64,000 nucleotides of DNA from Vanilla planifolia (Eukaryota; Streptophyta; Magnoliopsida; Asparagales; Orchidaceae): assembly GCA_023846275.1 (NCBI GenBank), contig CM043870.1, positions 16,848,385-16,912,384 of the forward strand. Direction: 5' to 3'. The notes below the pieces were generated by a model. That model made no database searches. It was not told the origin of the DNA and worked only from the letters and a program-made list of their open reading frames with translations. Position numbers and translations under genes: made by a program. Positions 44,359 through 56,056 of this stretch are shown piece by piece. How positions within the stretch are numbered: the first letter of the stretch is position 1; every line of letters starts with the position of its first letter.

Positions 44359-46253
44359 CTTTAGTAATATTGATTGAGTAATTAAATTTTATATTTATAA
44401 GAAAATTAATATAATGAAATAAACTCTTATATGTTAATATCTAGAATATGAACAGTAGCATTATGTATAGTTTTTTTTATTAATTATATATAAAAAATAT
44501 TAATACTATAAACTATTATGACGCATAAAATAATCATAAATATTTTTTTCAAAGTGCATATATTAGATAATTTAGAAAAGTTTAGATGTTTTTCGTAATC
44601 TTAAAGGATCTAAGAGTTATACCATTGATTTTCCTTGGTGTAATTTGCTCCTCAAAATTGCATGAGAGTGCAACGGGTATTTATTAGAAGATTCTACAAT
44701 TGGGTTGTTCCATTGGGGATGCATCATTTATCCAATTGACACGTAGCCCTTAGGGCCCCATGATAATAATGCCTTTTGTGCTCAATTTGATAACTTGATG
44801 TGCCTTGAAAAAAAAGAGGATGTGGACGCTTTGTATGTTCATTTGACTACCATATGAGTTGATGTTGTCATAGTTTTTAATATTGCAATCTATTCCTTCA
44901 AATTAGATGGCAAAGACACTAAAGAATCAATTTTAGGTCTTCACAAAAGCTCATGAAGTATTAGGTTTAGAAATTCCTAGATTACGAGTAGTTCAAGGAA
45001 TTGTTGCATCCTGAAATTGAGCCGTAAGTTGAATGTTTAAGAAAGCCTTTTTGTGAGACCCTTCTTATTTTATTTGCTTTTTTTTCTAAGTATATAAATC
45101 AAGATTCTACTTAAATTTTTAAAATCTTTATTTTAAATATATATAAATCCACATTTTTATACTATATAGAGTCATATAATTTCAGTAGAATTAAAATCAT
45201 GAAATATTTTTCATGTATATAAAAATATATTCACAGAGAAATCATTTATGTAAATTATTTTATAATACTATCTCTTAATATAAAATGCATTTAATTTTAA
45301 AATTAATAAATCCATGTTTTTTTAAAATATTTATTATTTACCATTTTTCTTAAATTGTGATAATCCAAATTCTCATAGAATCACAATGAAAGTAAAACCA
45401 TATTGAATTTTCTATAAAAAGAAATCAACATTCTCTTACGAATATAAACAATACAAACTTTGATTAATATATTTTGTTTCAACTATAATAATTGTATCTC
45501 AAATGACTCTTGTTATTATAGTAGCGTCAGATACACCCAATGAAACAAATCCAATACATAAGATTTAAAGCAATATAAGAGAAACAACTTTTCTAAGTTA
45601 TCTTTCTATTTCTCATTCCATGGCTTCTGTATAATATGTTATTATTACTTAAAATTTTATAAAGCCAAAAAATAAGTTTAGCCTATCGTCATATACATGA
45701 TAGGTAATCTAATTATTATGTATGTAAAATAATACAATTTTTTGGTCATGTTATATTTTAGGTCATTATCATCACAAGAAAATAAATAAAGAAAATAATA
45801 GATGCCAAAATAACCATGCATGTGACATAATTTTTCTAAATGTTTCATGTTATTTTACTCTTTTTTTTTAATTTAGTGATCTCTTGATTCTCTTTTAATT
45901 TCATTGGTCGTAAGATATTACAATCAAGTTAGAATGATAGATCAATTATTTCATTGTTTGGTCGTATTATTTCAAAACCTTTTTTATTCGAGTTACACCT
46001 TCTATGAGTCTTTTTTTCTATTTAAAACCATTGAGACATTGTCCCTTTTTATTGATTATGTTCTCGAACTTTTTCTCATGTTTTTTTTTTCTATTTATAC
46101 CTTTAATTTTTCTAAAGAAAATTTAAATTTCCAAATTCTTGCCATCCTGGTGCCAATGCTTACCTTGTAATTTGCATACAAATATTTAATGTCGTATAAC
46201 AAAATTTGTGAATATTATAAAATAGTATGTGAATAGTTCATACCATACAATTT

Positions 46254-46371
46254 AAAATTCGAGTCAAAATATCGATCATCACCCAAGTATTATTTTGAAA
46301 TTTAATCAAATCCTAAATGTTAAGACAACTAACTTGAATTTCATTAACCATCGAGCATGTGTATCATAAGG
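46254..46371 (+). other. 118-bp segment absent from copy 1
   Basis: Present here and in copy 3 (57952-58069), but replaced in copy 1 by the LINE. This is the pre-insertion sequence lost on LINE insertion. Confidence 0.9.
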
Positions 46372-47380
46372 TTCATATTTACAAACCTTAATTTGATGTC
46401 ATGTTTACATCAAGAGTTAAATTATTACTTTCCAAACTATGTTTCTCTAAAAGGATTAATTGCAAAAGCCCCAATTTTGGTTGCTTTTGCGATAGCTCGA
46501 CCACCAAAATCTCTAAAATTCTTGTACAATAAATTTTTCTCTGAATTTCTTTAAAGCAATATTAAACCTTTCCTACGGCTAAATCCCTTTTTTTATTAGT
46601 CCAAATTTGGCCATTGAAATTTCTAGTTGTTTCCCACCCTTCACCCAAAAATCAACGAAGCTATCAATTTACTTTATTTCAATGCTCCAAACTATAATGG
46701 AGAGGAAGATACACGTTATTGAACATTCTTTTGAAATTTCATACTGTTTTCCTCGCTAGTCGCAGTTTTTTGAGCATTTTAGGTTGTTCGCCATTAGGTT
46801 TAATTGAGTATTTTACAAAATTTGATAATTGTTTATTTTTTTATTAAAGCCTTAAATTAATTTAATTTCATAAATCTTTTGGTCCAAGTGACCTTCAAAA
46901 TTTCTCTAATTAATTTTGAAATAACTTACTCATCAAATTTGATTATTTATAAATTTTTCATAATTTTTTGATGTTGTTTAATATTTTTAATAGTTTCTCT
47001 CTTCTAAAAATCATTAAAATAGTACCTTTAATAAGTATGCTTACCTAGACACATCAAATATTCACAAAAATTATATTATTGGATTTCACAAAATATATAT
47101 TATTCTTGTAAGTTTTCTAAGATTTTTTGACATCATCAAATAACTTAATATTTTCTCTTATAGGATATTTTTAATAATATTTTTCTCCAATTTACATTCT
47201 TCAATGTTTACCTTTTACCTTATTACTCAAAAACCCTTTTCTAATGATATATGATTTTTTTTTTGTAGAAATTATACATAATTCATAAACAATATTAAAA
47301 TTTCATATAATCATTGTTTAATCAAATTCATTACCTTCTTTGGTAATAATATATCTTTTTTTTTTCTTTATACTATGATC

Positions 47381-47832
47381 CATCAACATATTTTATTAAT
47401 TTTTTTGTGATATAAATAAATTTTTTGAAGAATAACTAATTAAATAAGACTCAAACTTTTGGGATATTAAACTTGGTTTGGCTCCAATTAGAGTGGTGGA
47501 AGCATTATGTATTTCAATTGGGGGATCAATTTGAGAAGCTTAGAAATTTGGAATATTAGGACAACACCAAACATATTCCTTATACCATGTTTTTGTTAAT
47601 TTTTTCCATCAACATATTTTATTAATTTTTTTGTGAGATAAATAAATTTTTTGAAGAATAACTAATTAAATAATACTCAAAACTTTTGGGATATTAAACT
47701 TGTTTTGGCTCCAATTGGAGTGGTGGTAGCATTATGTATTTCAACTGGGGGATCAATTCGAGAAGCTTAGAAATTTGGAATACTAGGGCAAGACCAAACA
47801 TATTCCTTATAGCATGTTTTTGTGGCCTCCCA
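47381..47832 (+). repeat. 226-bp tandem duplication, unit copy 2
   Basis: The halves start at 47381 and 47607, as in copy 1, with the same internal differences between halves. It was therefore carried along in the larger duplication. Confidence 0.95.
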
Positions 47833-50177
47833 AGCTTTAATTCTTTAATGTGCTTTACTTATTAAGGTCCAAGAAGTAGCAGTGAAGAGATGACACAAAA
47901 TGAAAATGGTGTGAAAGGTTTCTAATTCGAGATTCTTAGTAATTTGTTTAAGGATATCAGCGGATCTTTTATTTTTAATTTATTTTGATGAAATTGAATA
48001 TTAAGTCTTTGAATTTCTTGTCTCATTATTTTTTATACCAACCATCTTCCATACTAAGTCTTTTCCCTGCTAAAGTTTCTCCCAAGCACATTTTTGTAGT
48101 TGTTAGGAGTGAGTGAAGTTAGAGCTTTGGTTTGAATTTCACTTCCCTTCTACGAAGTTTAATGCATATCATGTAATTTTGTTGTCATGATTCTTGAGCT
48201 TTTGAGTTTGCCCTGCTTTTGTGGGGAAATGAACATTGTTATGTTCAGTGATATTAAGCAAGCTCCCACTGTGCACGTTGGATGTAGCTACTGTTAACCC
48301 AATTTCCATTTAAAGAATTATCGGGCTCTTATCATGTTGTCCTGTGAGGTCAACCTGATATGAGCAGATAAAAACAATCAACTAATCATCTAGGTAAGCT
48401 TTATCTCCAAAATGTGATAATTCTGGGTTGCAACTTCTATTATCTAGTTACTTTCCTACAACAACATTCAGGAATTAGGCAGTTGCATTTTGAATTTCTA
48501 TCCAAGAGAACTCCTAGAGTTCTCATGGAGTGCAACCATCTCAGTAGAAAGAGTGGGGGCTGAGACCAGAATGTGGGCCTAATGCTTGACAATTCAATTG
48601 TAGAAAGAGGAAAGACTGTTGTGGATACTTAATTATAAGAACACTTCCTCAACAAAGTCTGAGGAACCACCGAAACAATGCTCTCAACAATTTGTAATGA
48701 CTCAAGGGCCTTCATACTAAGCTCTAAGATTCATTCTATCTACTTTGCAAGTGTTTATGTCTTGCTTCTAGCCTTATAAAGTTATATGGCCCCTTGTAAA
48801 TTTTTTAATGACCATTTTGTACACAAAATAGATAGTGACACTATCAGGTCTCTACCCATCATAGTTTTTCCCAATTATGATTTTTTCACATAAACCATTG
48901 TTCTTACTAGTTTCCTTTATAAAAACTCTTAGTAGCTGTGAATATGAAGTAAGTCTCTAACAAATACTAAAATATCTGATTCTGCATCAAGAATCACCAT
49001 AGTTGAATGGTGGTTGAATAAAGAGATTTAGAACGCAGCTTTACAAGATGATGATTACCAAAACTGAAATGTCCTCAGATAAAGAGATTTGTGGTGCAGC
49101 TTTATGTGTTGCGTTGGCATGACAGCTATTTAATAAGATTACTATGTTAAGGATATTTTATTGAAGATTTTATAAAAGATTTACGATAGCATGCCATGTA
49201 ATTGATGGCACTATAAACGTTTTGTATATATTATCATGACTGATTTTCCCCGGAATTCTTTTGGTTTCTTATTTTCTTTACTTGACATTCTGGTCTTCCT
49301 CATGATAATAACTGCATTCTTTTAGAGATTAGTCGTTTGAAAGCACACAATTGCACCTCATCGTAGCATTTTGAGTATGCAAGATAGGGCACCCATTACA
49401 ACTTCAGTAGAGAAAGGAGGTGAGTAATATTCGTTGGTCATCTACAAGATGAAATTTACCTACTATGGGAGCCTTAAATGTTCATAGAAAAGTTTCATAA
49501 TGAACATATTGATTCTTTAAGCAAATAGAGCGAGAGAAAAGTTGTTCTGCAGCTTATTTGGAATGATAGTGTTAATGGAAATGAAAGCTTAGAGATTGTA
49601 TCTTTGCACATAATATTTTTTCTTTTTCAAGAAGAAAATGGCTCATTTACCATCATAGATGCATGAAAAAACGTTCTCATAGAAACGTCTACCTTTGGTA
49701 AAGGCCATTTTGTTAGAAAGAATGTCATGACAACTGTCTTAACCCTTTAAGTGATGATCTTGGCACTGATCTTATAGATAATATTACAGATGAGGATAAG
49801 CATGTAAAAGTTGATCAAGTATTTCTTTTGTCCATTTGAATAATATTATACCAGTTAGTACTCATACCTGTCCCATTTAAATAACATTCTACCAGTTATT
49901 TGAAAAAATTGCTCGTCAAGGTTTTGTGATTGATCATGGATTTTAATTATAACGTATTCATTTCTCAATGGTGCTTTAAAGCATAACTTGATGCTTTAAG
50001 ATATATACACAGAAAACTTTTGTACATCAAACTGTTTGCTATCCATGTAACCATTGAATTGTTTGTACTCAAACGTGTGCTTTTTGGAACCAGAAAAGTG
50101 TCATATGATATGCGATAAAGTATATTCACGAAAACCACATTACATGCGTAGATCACATCGTTTATTCTATCAAACAG

Positions 50178-50574
50178 GTCTTCTGGCACTGCAGAAGTTT
50201 CTATTTCATTTTCTTGTGACTTTCAATTATCTGGCACCACAAAAACTGTGCAGTACGCATCATCCAGGACTTTGACAGTGATGTGTGATCCTCCTCTTGC
50301 TCTTGGCATGCCAGTAACATGGGTTCTTCCCCCTTCCTATATGACTTCAGATCTGCTGCCAGGTTCAATAGAATCTTATGGACCATTAGATGTGCATTAC
50401 CGCAGAAAAGGAATCATTTTTTTAGTGTTAAGGACTTGTGAAAGCAAACAGCATCCTATTACAATGCATGGTGGCAAAATTAAAACTGGTAACGTCAATG
50501 ATCTAGCTTGCATACAGGGAAAAGACCAAACTACAGAGCGAATGGAAATTGCATATTGCATAAGTGTTTCTGAG
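50178..50574 (+). pseudogene. GP210: gp210 exon A, unit copy 2
   Basis: A 397-bp copy of exon A with the same borders (AAACAG / GAG|GTTAGT) and an unbroken frame through PLALGMPVTWVLPPSYMTSD. In a tandem-spliced transcript the preceding exon would be E of copy 1, which leaves one base where this exon needs two. The result would be a shifted frame ending at a stop about 32 codons in. Confidence 0.95.
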
Positions 50575-51779
50575 GTTAGTTGGTCATGGTTGCACATCAC
50601 TTACTACCACTTTAAGCATGGAATTGTTCATTTCAGTGTATTGTAGAATTTTATCTATATTAATGTATGTTGGAAATATTTTTTGCTCAAGCCCATTCTA
50701 CATTAGCTAGTTTTGTGTTATGTTCTAATCTGATTAAAACCAAACCGAGCATAAATTAGTTGTTTTAGTGTCAATTAATTGAACTTGTATGTTGATTTCT
50801 TATTCAAATTTATATTCATGAAAAAAACTACTGATTATGGACTCTAGATATGCTCCACAAACTAAAAAGCTAGGTCAACGAACCATATCATTATACTCGT
50901 TTTGGATAGTCAGAGTTTTTGATATGTAAACTCAGCCAAAATTTGAAAGCTACAACTTTCCAGGACAATAAACATAGAACCATGACAAACTAATCGATTT
51001 GGTCATCTTTGTCCTTTTCAACAGATTAATGCACTTTCTTATTTCCTTGTATAATATAGATATTGCTAACTCAGTTATAAAAGTATCAACAGTAATAGAG
51101 TGAAGAGTGCATTTTTTAAAAGTGAGTTGCTAGCCGTAGTGCTATTAGTGCTGAAAGTAATTTTTAATAATGGCTATATGGTCAGCTGATGGCCAATAAA
51201 TGATTAAGCTAGTAAATGATTGGATTAATAATATAGTTACAAGAAAGTGAAATATCTAAGCATGTGAATAAACAGATGAGGCTAAAATGTGATCAGTACA
51301 ATTACCTGAGGCTATAACTTGTCACCTCTTTATCCCATCTTTGGGGATCAAATTAAGCATAGTACTTACAGTTGCTACAATATTGAGTTCAATTGGGAAA
51401 AACAATAGAAACACAAGGCCACAGTGAGTTTCATGGATACGTGGGCATCAAACATTGTGGGCTTCCACAACAATACCAAGTTTGAATCATCCAGATACAT
51501 GAGATATCAGAAGACAATTAATATTAGATTGAAATAGACATAAGAAAATATGAGCTCTAAATCAAATAAAGAAGCCCAACACTAAAATTATGGGCAAATT
51601 AAAATAAAATCAGTTCATATCTACATCTTTTAGATGAATGTGAGGAAATAATTCATCTTGAGTGTTTGTATAACTATTATAAAACAATAGATAGCAATTT
51701 GATCAAAATAAATTTTGATTGCAATAATCATCTCTTTGAATTCAGTCTAATGATGAAATGTTAGAATAGGAAGTTAACC

Positions 51780-51783
<4 letters not shown>

Positions 51784-51810
<27 letters not shown>
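51784..51810. repeat. (AT)n microsatellite, 27 bp, unit copy 2
   Basis: Longest of the three copies of this tract, in the A-B intron. Confidence 0.95.
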
Positions 51811-51816
<6 letters not shown>

Positions 51817-53114
51817 ATTTAGGTTGCAGTAGTACTTCTGATGAGAAGCAGGAAAACTTCCAAGTAATACAACAAACTACCCATGCTATGTAAATTATCA
51901 GATATCAATGGATAAATATTGACAACCAGCAATGAATGTTTAGGGTTATCAGAATAATCTACAACCAACTAAAACCAGATAGAAGATTGCGAGTACCCTC
52001 TATTATGTTAGCCGCAAAATTGGGATAATGGAAATAGCAATACTGACTGAAGAAAACCAGGTAACATCTAAGGAAAACATTGAACTGCCAATACCATACA
52101 AGCCAGTGTATACCAGTTGATAAATTATATCAACCAACACTGCAGGCTCAGATTTATAGGGATAAAAACTAGCATCCATCGGAAGACAAACAAATGTTTG
52201 AAGGAAGGGGCCATCTACACATTGAGTATGCCATGATGCAAAGCAATTAGAATGCAAGAAATAGTGAACCAGTTATTACATTTACAAACACAACATTTAT
52301 AGATATTTTTGAGCATATGTGTAATGATATTCATCAAGATGAATAGTCTCCACCAGGAATGTTGGATACAAATTAAAAAACAAATCTACATGGATATAAT
52401 ATTATGTGTTTGCATATATGAGATAACAAATCAATACGATATTAATATAAGACAACAAGATATTGAAAAAAAATAAGGGTTTAAGAAATTCCTTTGTATC
52501 ACTCCTAATCTAATCCCAAAGAAAATATATGAATTGGTCTATATATTTAAAAGCCTATGGCCTAAAAAAGTGAGAGTTTAGGCAAAAAAGAAGAAGAAGT
52601 GTGGCTAAATTTGTCTTAAGAAGGTTATAGCTTCCTCTTCATGTCAGCCTATTCAATGGCAAGGAAAACTTCTTTAAAGAATTATTACACTGTTTCCATC
52701 AATTGGTGTTTTCGAAAAGCAGGCTGGCATATTTTTTGAAGTTCTTACTACTTTATTGATTAAAAAACTTTTTTTTGATGTCATAATTTCCACTAATTAT
52801 CAGATGATATTTTTCTTTTGAACTTAGCATTTGCAAAACATTTGCTCGGAAACATGTCCTTAATGTTTTTTTTTTTTTTATAATTCTAAGATGCTAGATT
52901 ATGTTCTGTAATATTGTGCATAAATATTTTTACTTAGTACTACAAAAATTTGAGAAAATTCACTTTGCATAAAGGGCAGGAAGTCTGTGCAATATATGTT
53001 GTGTTGTGTTTTTTATTACTACTTGTATTTTTAGGTTATTAAATGAATTATAAATGAGTGATTTATTAAATTGCTTAACTTCAATTTTGACTAAAATTTT
53101 TGTTGCCTGCTCAG

Positions 53115-53217
53115 GTGGCACATGTAAGGGTGTCTGTTGCAAAATCCTCATTCCATTCAGCATACATCGGTATAAATGGAAGGTTGGAGTTGGTAATTAA
53201 CTACTGTGATGAGCTAG
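53115..53217 (+). pseudogene. GP210: gp210 exon B, unit copy 2
   Basis: Same 103-bp exon and borders as in copy 1 (CTGCTCAG / CTAG|GTAATT), reading VAHVRVSVAKSSFHSAYIGI and following. No difference in protein was seen. Confidence 0.93.
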
Positions 53218-53309
53218 GTAATTTGTTCCCACATGGTTTTGGCTTTTCTTCTTAGTTACTCATGAAAGGCTTTATTTAGCTCTTTTTATTTTGCTTTTTA
53301 AATTTTAAG

Positions 53310-53430
53310 GTACTCATTTACTGAAGCTAATGGTGCGGTTCCATTTAATGTTGAGATCAATCGCCCAGATGTAGTATCTGTTCAACTGCCGGATGCTAAA
53401 AATATAACATCTGAGAAAATATTTCTGCAG
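53310..53430 (+). pseudogene. GP210: gp210 exon C with the same 1-bp frameshift, unit copy 2
   Basis: The exon again starts GTACTCATTTACTG, so the missing base relative to the family frame is shared with copy 1. The lesion thus predates the tandem duplication, or arose once and was spread by gene conversion. The remainder (EINRPDVVSVQLPDAKNITS) is unchanged. Confidence 0.82.
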
Positions 53431-53546
53431 GTTTGTTGATTCTACTCGAATTTTGTCTTGGGTCCAAAATCTGTATTCATCTAAATTGCTTTTGCGTAGT
53501 ATGGACTAACATTTGTTTCTCCTTATTTCACGTTCCTCGTTTGAAG

Positions 53547-53627
53547 GAAAGGTCTCAAGGAAGAGCCCTTGCAAGAATATTAATTAATCATAATCAAGAA
53601 AAGGCAGACTTCATTCTCATACTATCT
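53547..53627 (+). pseudogene. GP210: gp210 exon D, unit copy 2
   Basis: Identical in reading to copy 1 (ERSQGRALARILINHNQEK...) and with the same lack of a GT donor at the expected end (TCT|CGCTCT). Confidence 0.78.
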
Positions 53628-53778
53628 CGCTCTTTTTGTATGGTCTTGCCAAATTAATTGTGCTCATCTAGCAATTTGGTGAACTTAAGCACTGTAGATC
53701 AGGTTTCAGATGCTGTCTTTGTATTAAGGTATATTTATCAGCGGATTAACTAATTGATTTCACCTCATTCAGATATAG

Positions 53779-53854
53779 GTTGGAGCACAATTATATCCTC
53801 AGAATCCAGTGTTAAATGTTGGTCAATCTATCAATTTTTCTATAATTGGGGATG
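53779..53854 (+). pseudogene. GP210: gp210 exon E, unit copy 2
   Basis: Same 76-bp exon with the strong donor GATG|GTAAGT and the block VGAQLYPQNPVLNVGQSINF. It is followed by the same exon-free stretch up to the unit border. Confidence 0.9.
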
Positions 53855-54862
53855 GTAAGTCTATTTTTTTTTAATTTTTCCACAAATATAGCTAGTACAG
53901 ATCATTTTTTTTCTATTTTTATTCTCCACTTGAACACTAGCAACAACAAGCTTTACTAATCCAGGTGTAGTAAACACTTCCTCTGATGCAATCAAATTCT
54001 TAGTTTGCTCTTGTATGCAATATCTTGAATAATGTCATTTGTATCATGTTCTATGTGTTTTACTTTTTCTTTATTGCGATGCCATCTATTTCTTAGGAAA
54101 TTTTCTTATTTTAAGCTGCTGTGACTTTAGCCTTATGTAACTTGTGACTTCATATTAAAATTGTAGGTAATAAGCATAATGAGCTGTACAATAGTCATTG
54201 TACTCTTTTTCAAAACGTTTTGCTTTCCTTTCCAAGTTTGAGCTGGGAACTCCATTGAATTTCACAATACAAAAACTTTTATCTGGTTCTCACCTTTTAG
54301 TTCATCTCCAACCTCAAGCTTTCTGGTAAACTTAATTCAGTCCTCATCTTATTCCTTAGCAATTTTCTGATCTAATGGTAATAATGTCTTAGATGAAAAA
54401 GGTCAGAATGTTAGAGCATTACCCATTTCTAGAGCCAGTCATGCGTTCAGCCTTGTAGATCCAAATTAATCATCTTATAGAGCTTTGATCAGCAAATTTT
54501 CTGTTGTCACTAAGAGTTTGCCTAGCTGTTTAACCAATGGATTTCTTGTTAGAGTTCTGGCAAAATTAGCATCCTGAGAAAAAATTAGCAGACTGAGAAA
54601 ATGTTTTCCTGGCAAATGTAATCGTCCATATCTTTGGTTTAGGAACAAATGCACCTACTCTTGTTCTCCAGTAAAAATGTGCATTTGAGACATTTACTTC
54701 CAAAAAAATGTATAGTTAGGACATTTTTATAATATGCCATTAGCATATTACGTATTACAAGTGAAGAGTTATCACATGTATTTCAACACAAAATGGAATT
54801 ATAGTGGAGATGCAAAACTTTTCTAAGTCAACTTTTATCATATAGATGGATCAAACTGTACT

Positions 54863-55255
54863 TCTCTGATATTGTCTCTTTTTTCTCTCTCCTATTGTCA
54901 TTCTTTTATCTCTCTCTTAATTCTTTATCACATTATATTCTTTTTGGCTTCTCTCTCTCCTTTATTCTTCACTATTTTCTCATTTTCTTTCTCTCTCTCT
55001 CTCTCTCTCTCTCTTTACTTATTTATTTATTCGCTGTATCTCATCTATGTTCTCTCTTTTCTTTTTCTTTTTGTTAAATCTTCTCTCATCTCTCTCTATT
55101 ATTATTTTTCTCTTTATTTTGCTATTATTAATTTGTGAATTTCTCCCTCTCAGAGAAAAGTTACCTACATCTCTATCATCTCTTTTTCAACACAAAAACT
55201 AACAAATCTCTCATATTACATAGCTTAATATATAATATGTTTTATAAATATATAT
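54863..55255 (+). repeat. CT-rich direct repeat, left, unit copy 2
   Basis: Counterpart of the copy-1 repeat at 43167, with the same start and end strings. Confidence 0.9.
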
Positions 55256-55665
55256 TCTTATAATAATATGTATTTTATATTTATAGAATTTTCTAAATAT
55301 AAAATGTTATTTTACTAAAAATTACTAATCTAAAATTATATCCTTAATACGAAATATTATTTATATTTATTATCAAAGTTAAATCATACAAAGAAAATAT
55401 ATTAGGATAATCATTAAATTTATTATTTAAATAACTTTTTTAATTTTAAGTATGAATAAAATGATATTAAATTTATATTTAAAATATTCTCTATCTATTT
55501 TTAATATTCTAAAATAATAATGAATCTCGAATATTTTTTATGTCCTATTATTATTAAAAATTATACATTTTTTATTTTTATATTTAATAAATATTATAAG
55601 GTTAAATAATAAGAATTTAATTTTTATTAAATAAATTTTCTTATTTTTTCCTCTTTATCATAATG

Positions 55666-56056
55666 TCTCTGATATTGTCTCTTTTTTGTCTCTCCTATTG
55701 TCATTCTTTTATCTCTCTCTTCATTCTTTATCACATTATATTCTTTTTGGCTTCTCTCTCTCCTTTATTCTTCACTATTTTCTCATTTTCTTTCTCTCTC
55801 TCTCTCTCTCTCTCTTTACTTATTTATTTATTCGCTGTATCTCATCTATGTTCTCTCTTTTCTTTTTCTTTTTGTTAAATCCTCTCTCATCTCTCTCTAT
55901 TATTATTTTTCTCTTTATTTTGCTATTATTAATTTGTGAATTTCTCCCTCTCAGAGAAAAGTTACCTACATCTCCATCATCTCTTTTTCAATACAAAAAC
56001 TAACAAATCTCTCATATTACATAGCTTAATATATAATATGTTTTATAAATATATAT
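55666..56056 (+). repeat. CT-rich direct repeat, right, unit copy 2
   Basis: Counterpart of the copy-1 repeat at 43970. It has TTTTCTTTTTC where copy 1 has an uninterrupted T tract, a private difference. Confidence 0.9.

Larger units (their letters stand above)
29157..44602 (+). repeat. Tandem unit, copy 1 (11.7 kb plus LINE)
   Basis: Sequence from AAAGGATCTAAGAG at 29157 to ...CGTAATCTT at 44602 is repeated head-to-tail in copies 2 and 3. Without the 3,870-bp LINE and adding back the 118 bp it replaced, this copy is about 11.69 kb. It contains gp210 exons A-E. Differences from copies 2 and 3 are few. Examples are four extra bases near 34944 (CCACCGTCCCTTC against CCACCCTTC), a shorter (AT)n tract, and a C at GAGATCCTTAG (about 36234) where both others have T. 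Confidence 0.97.
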
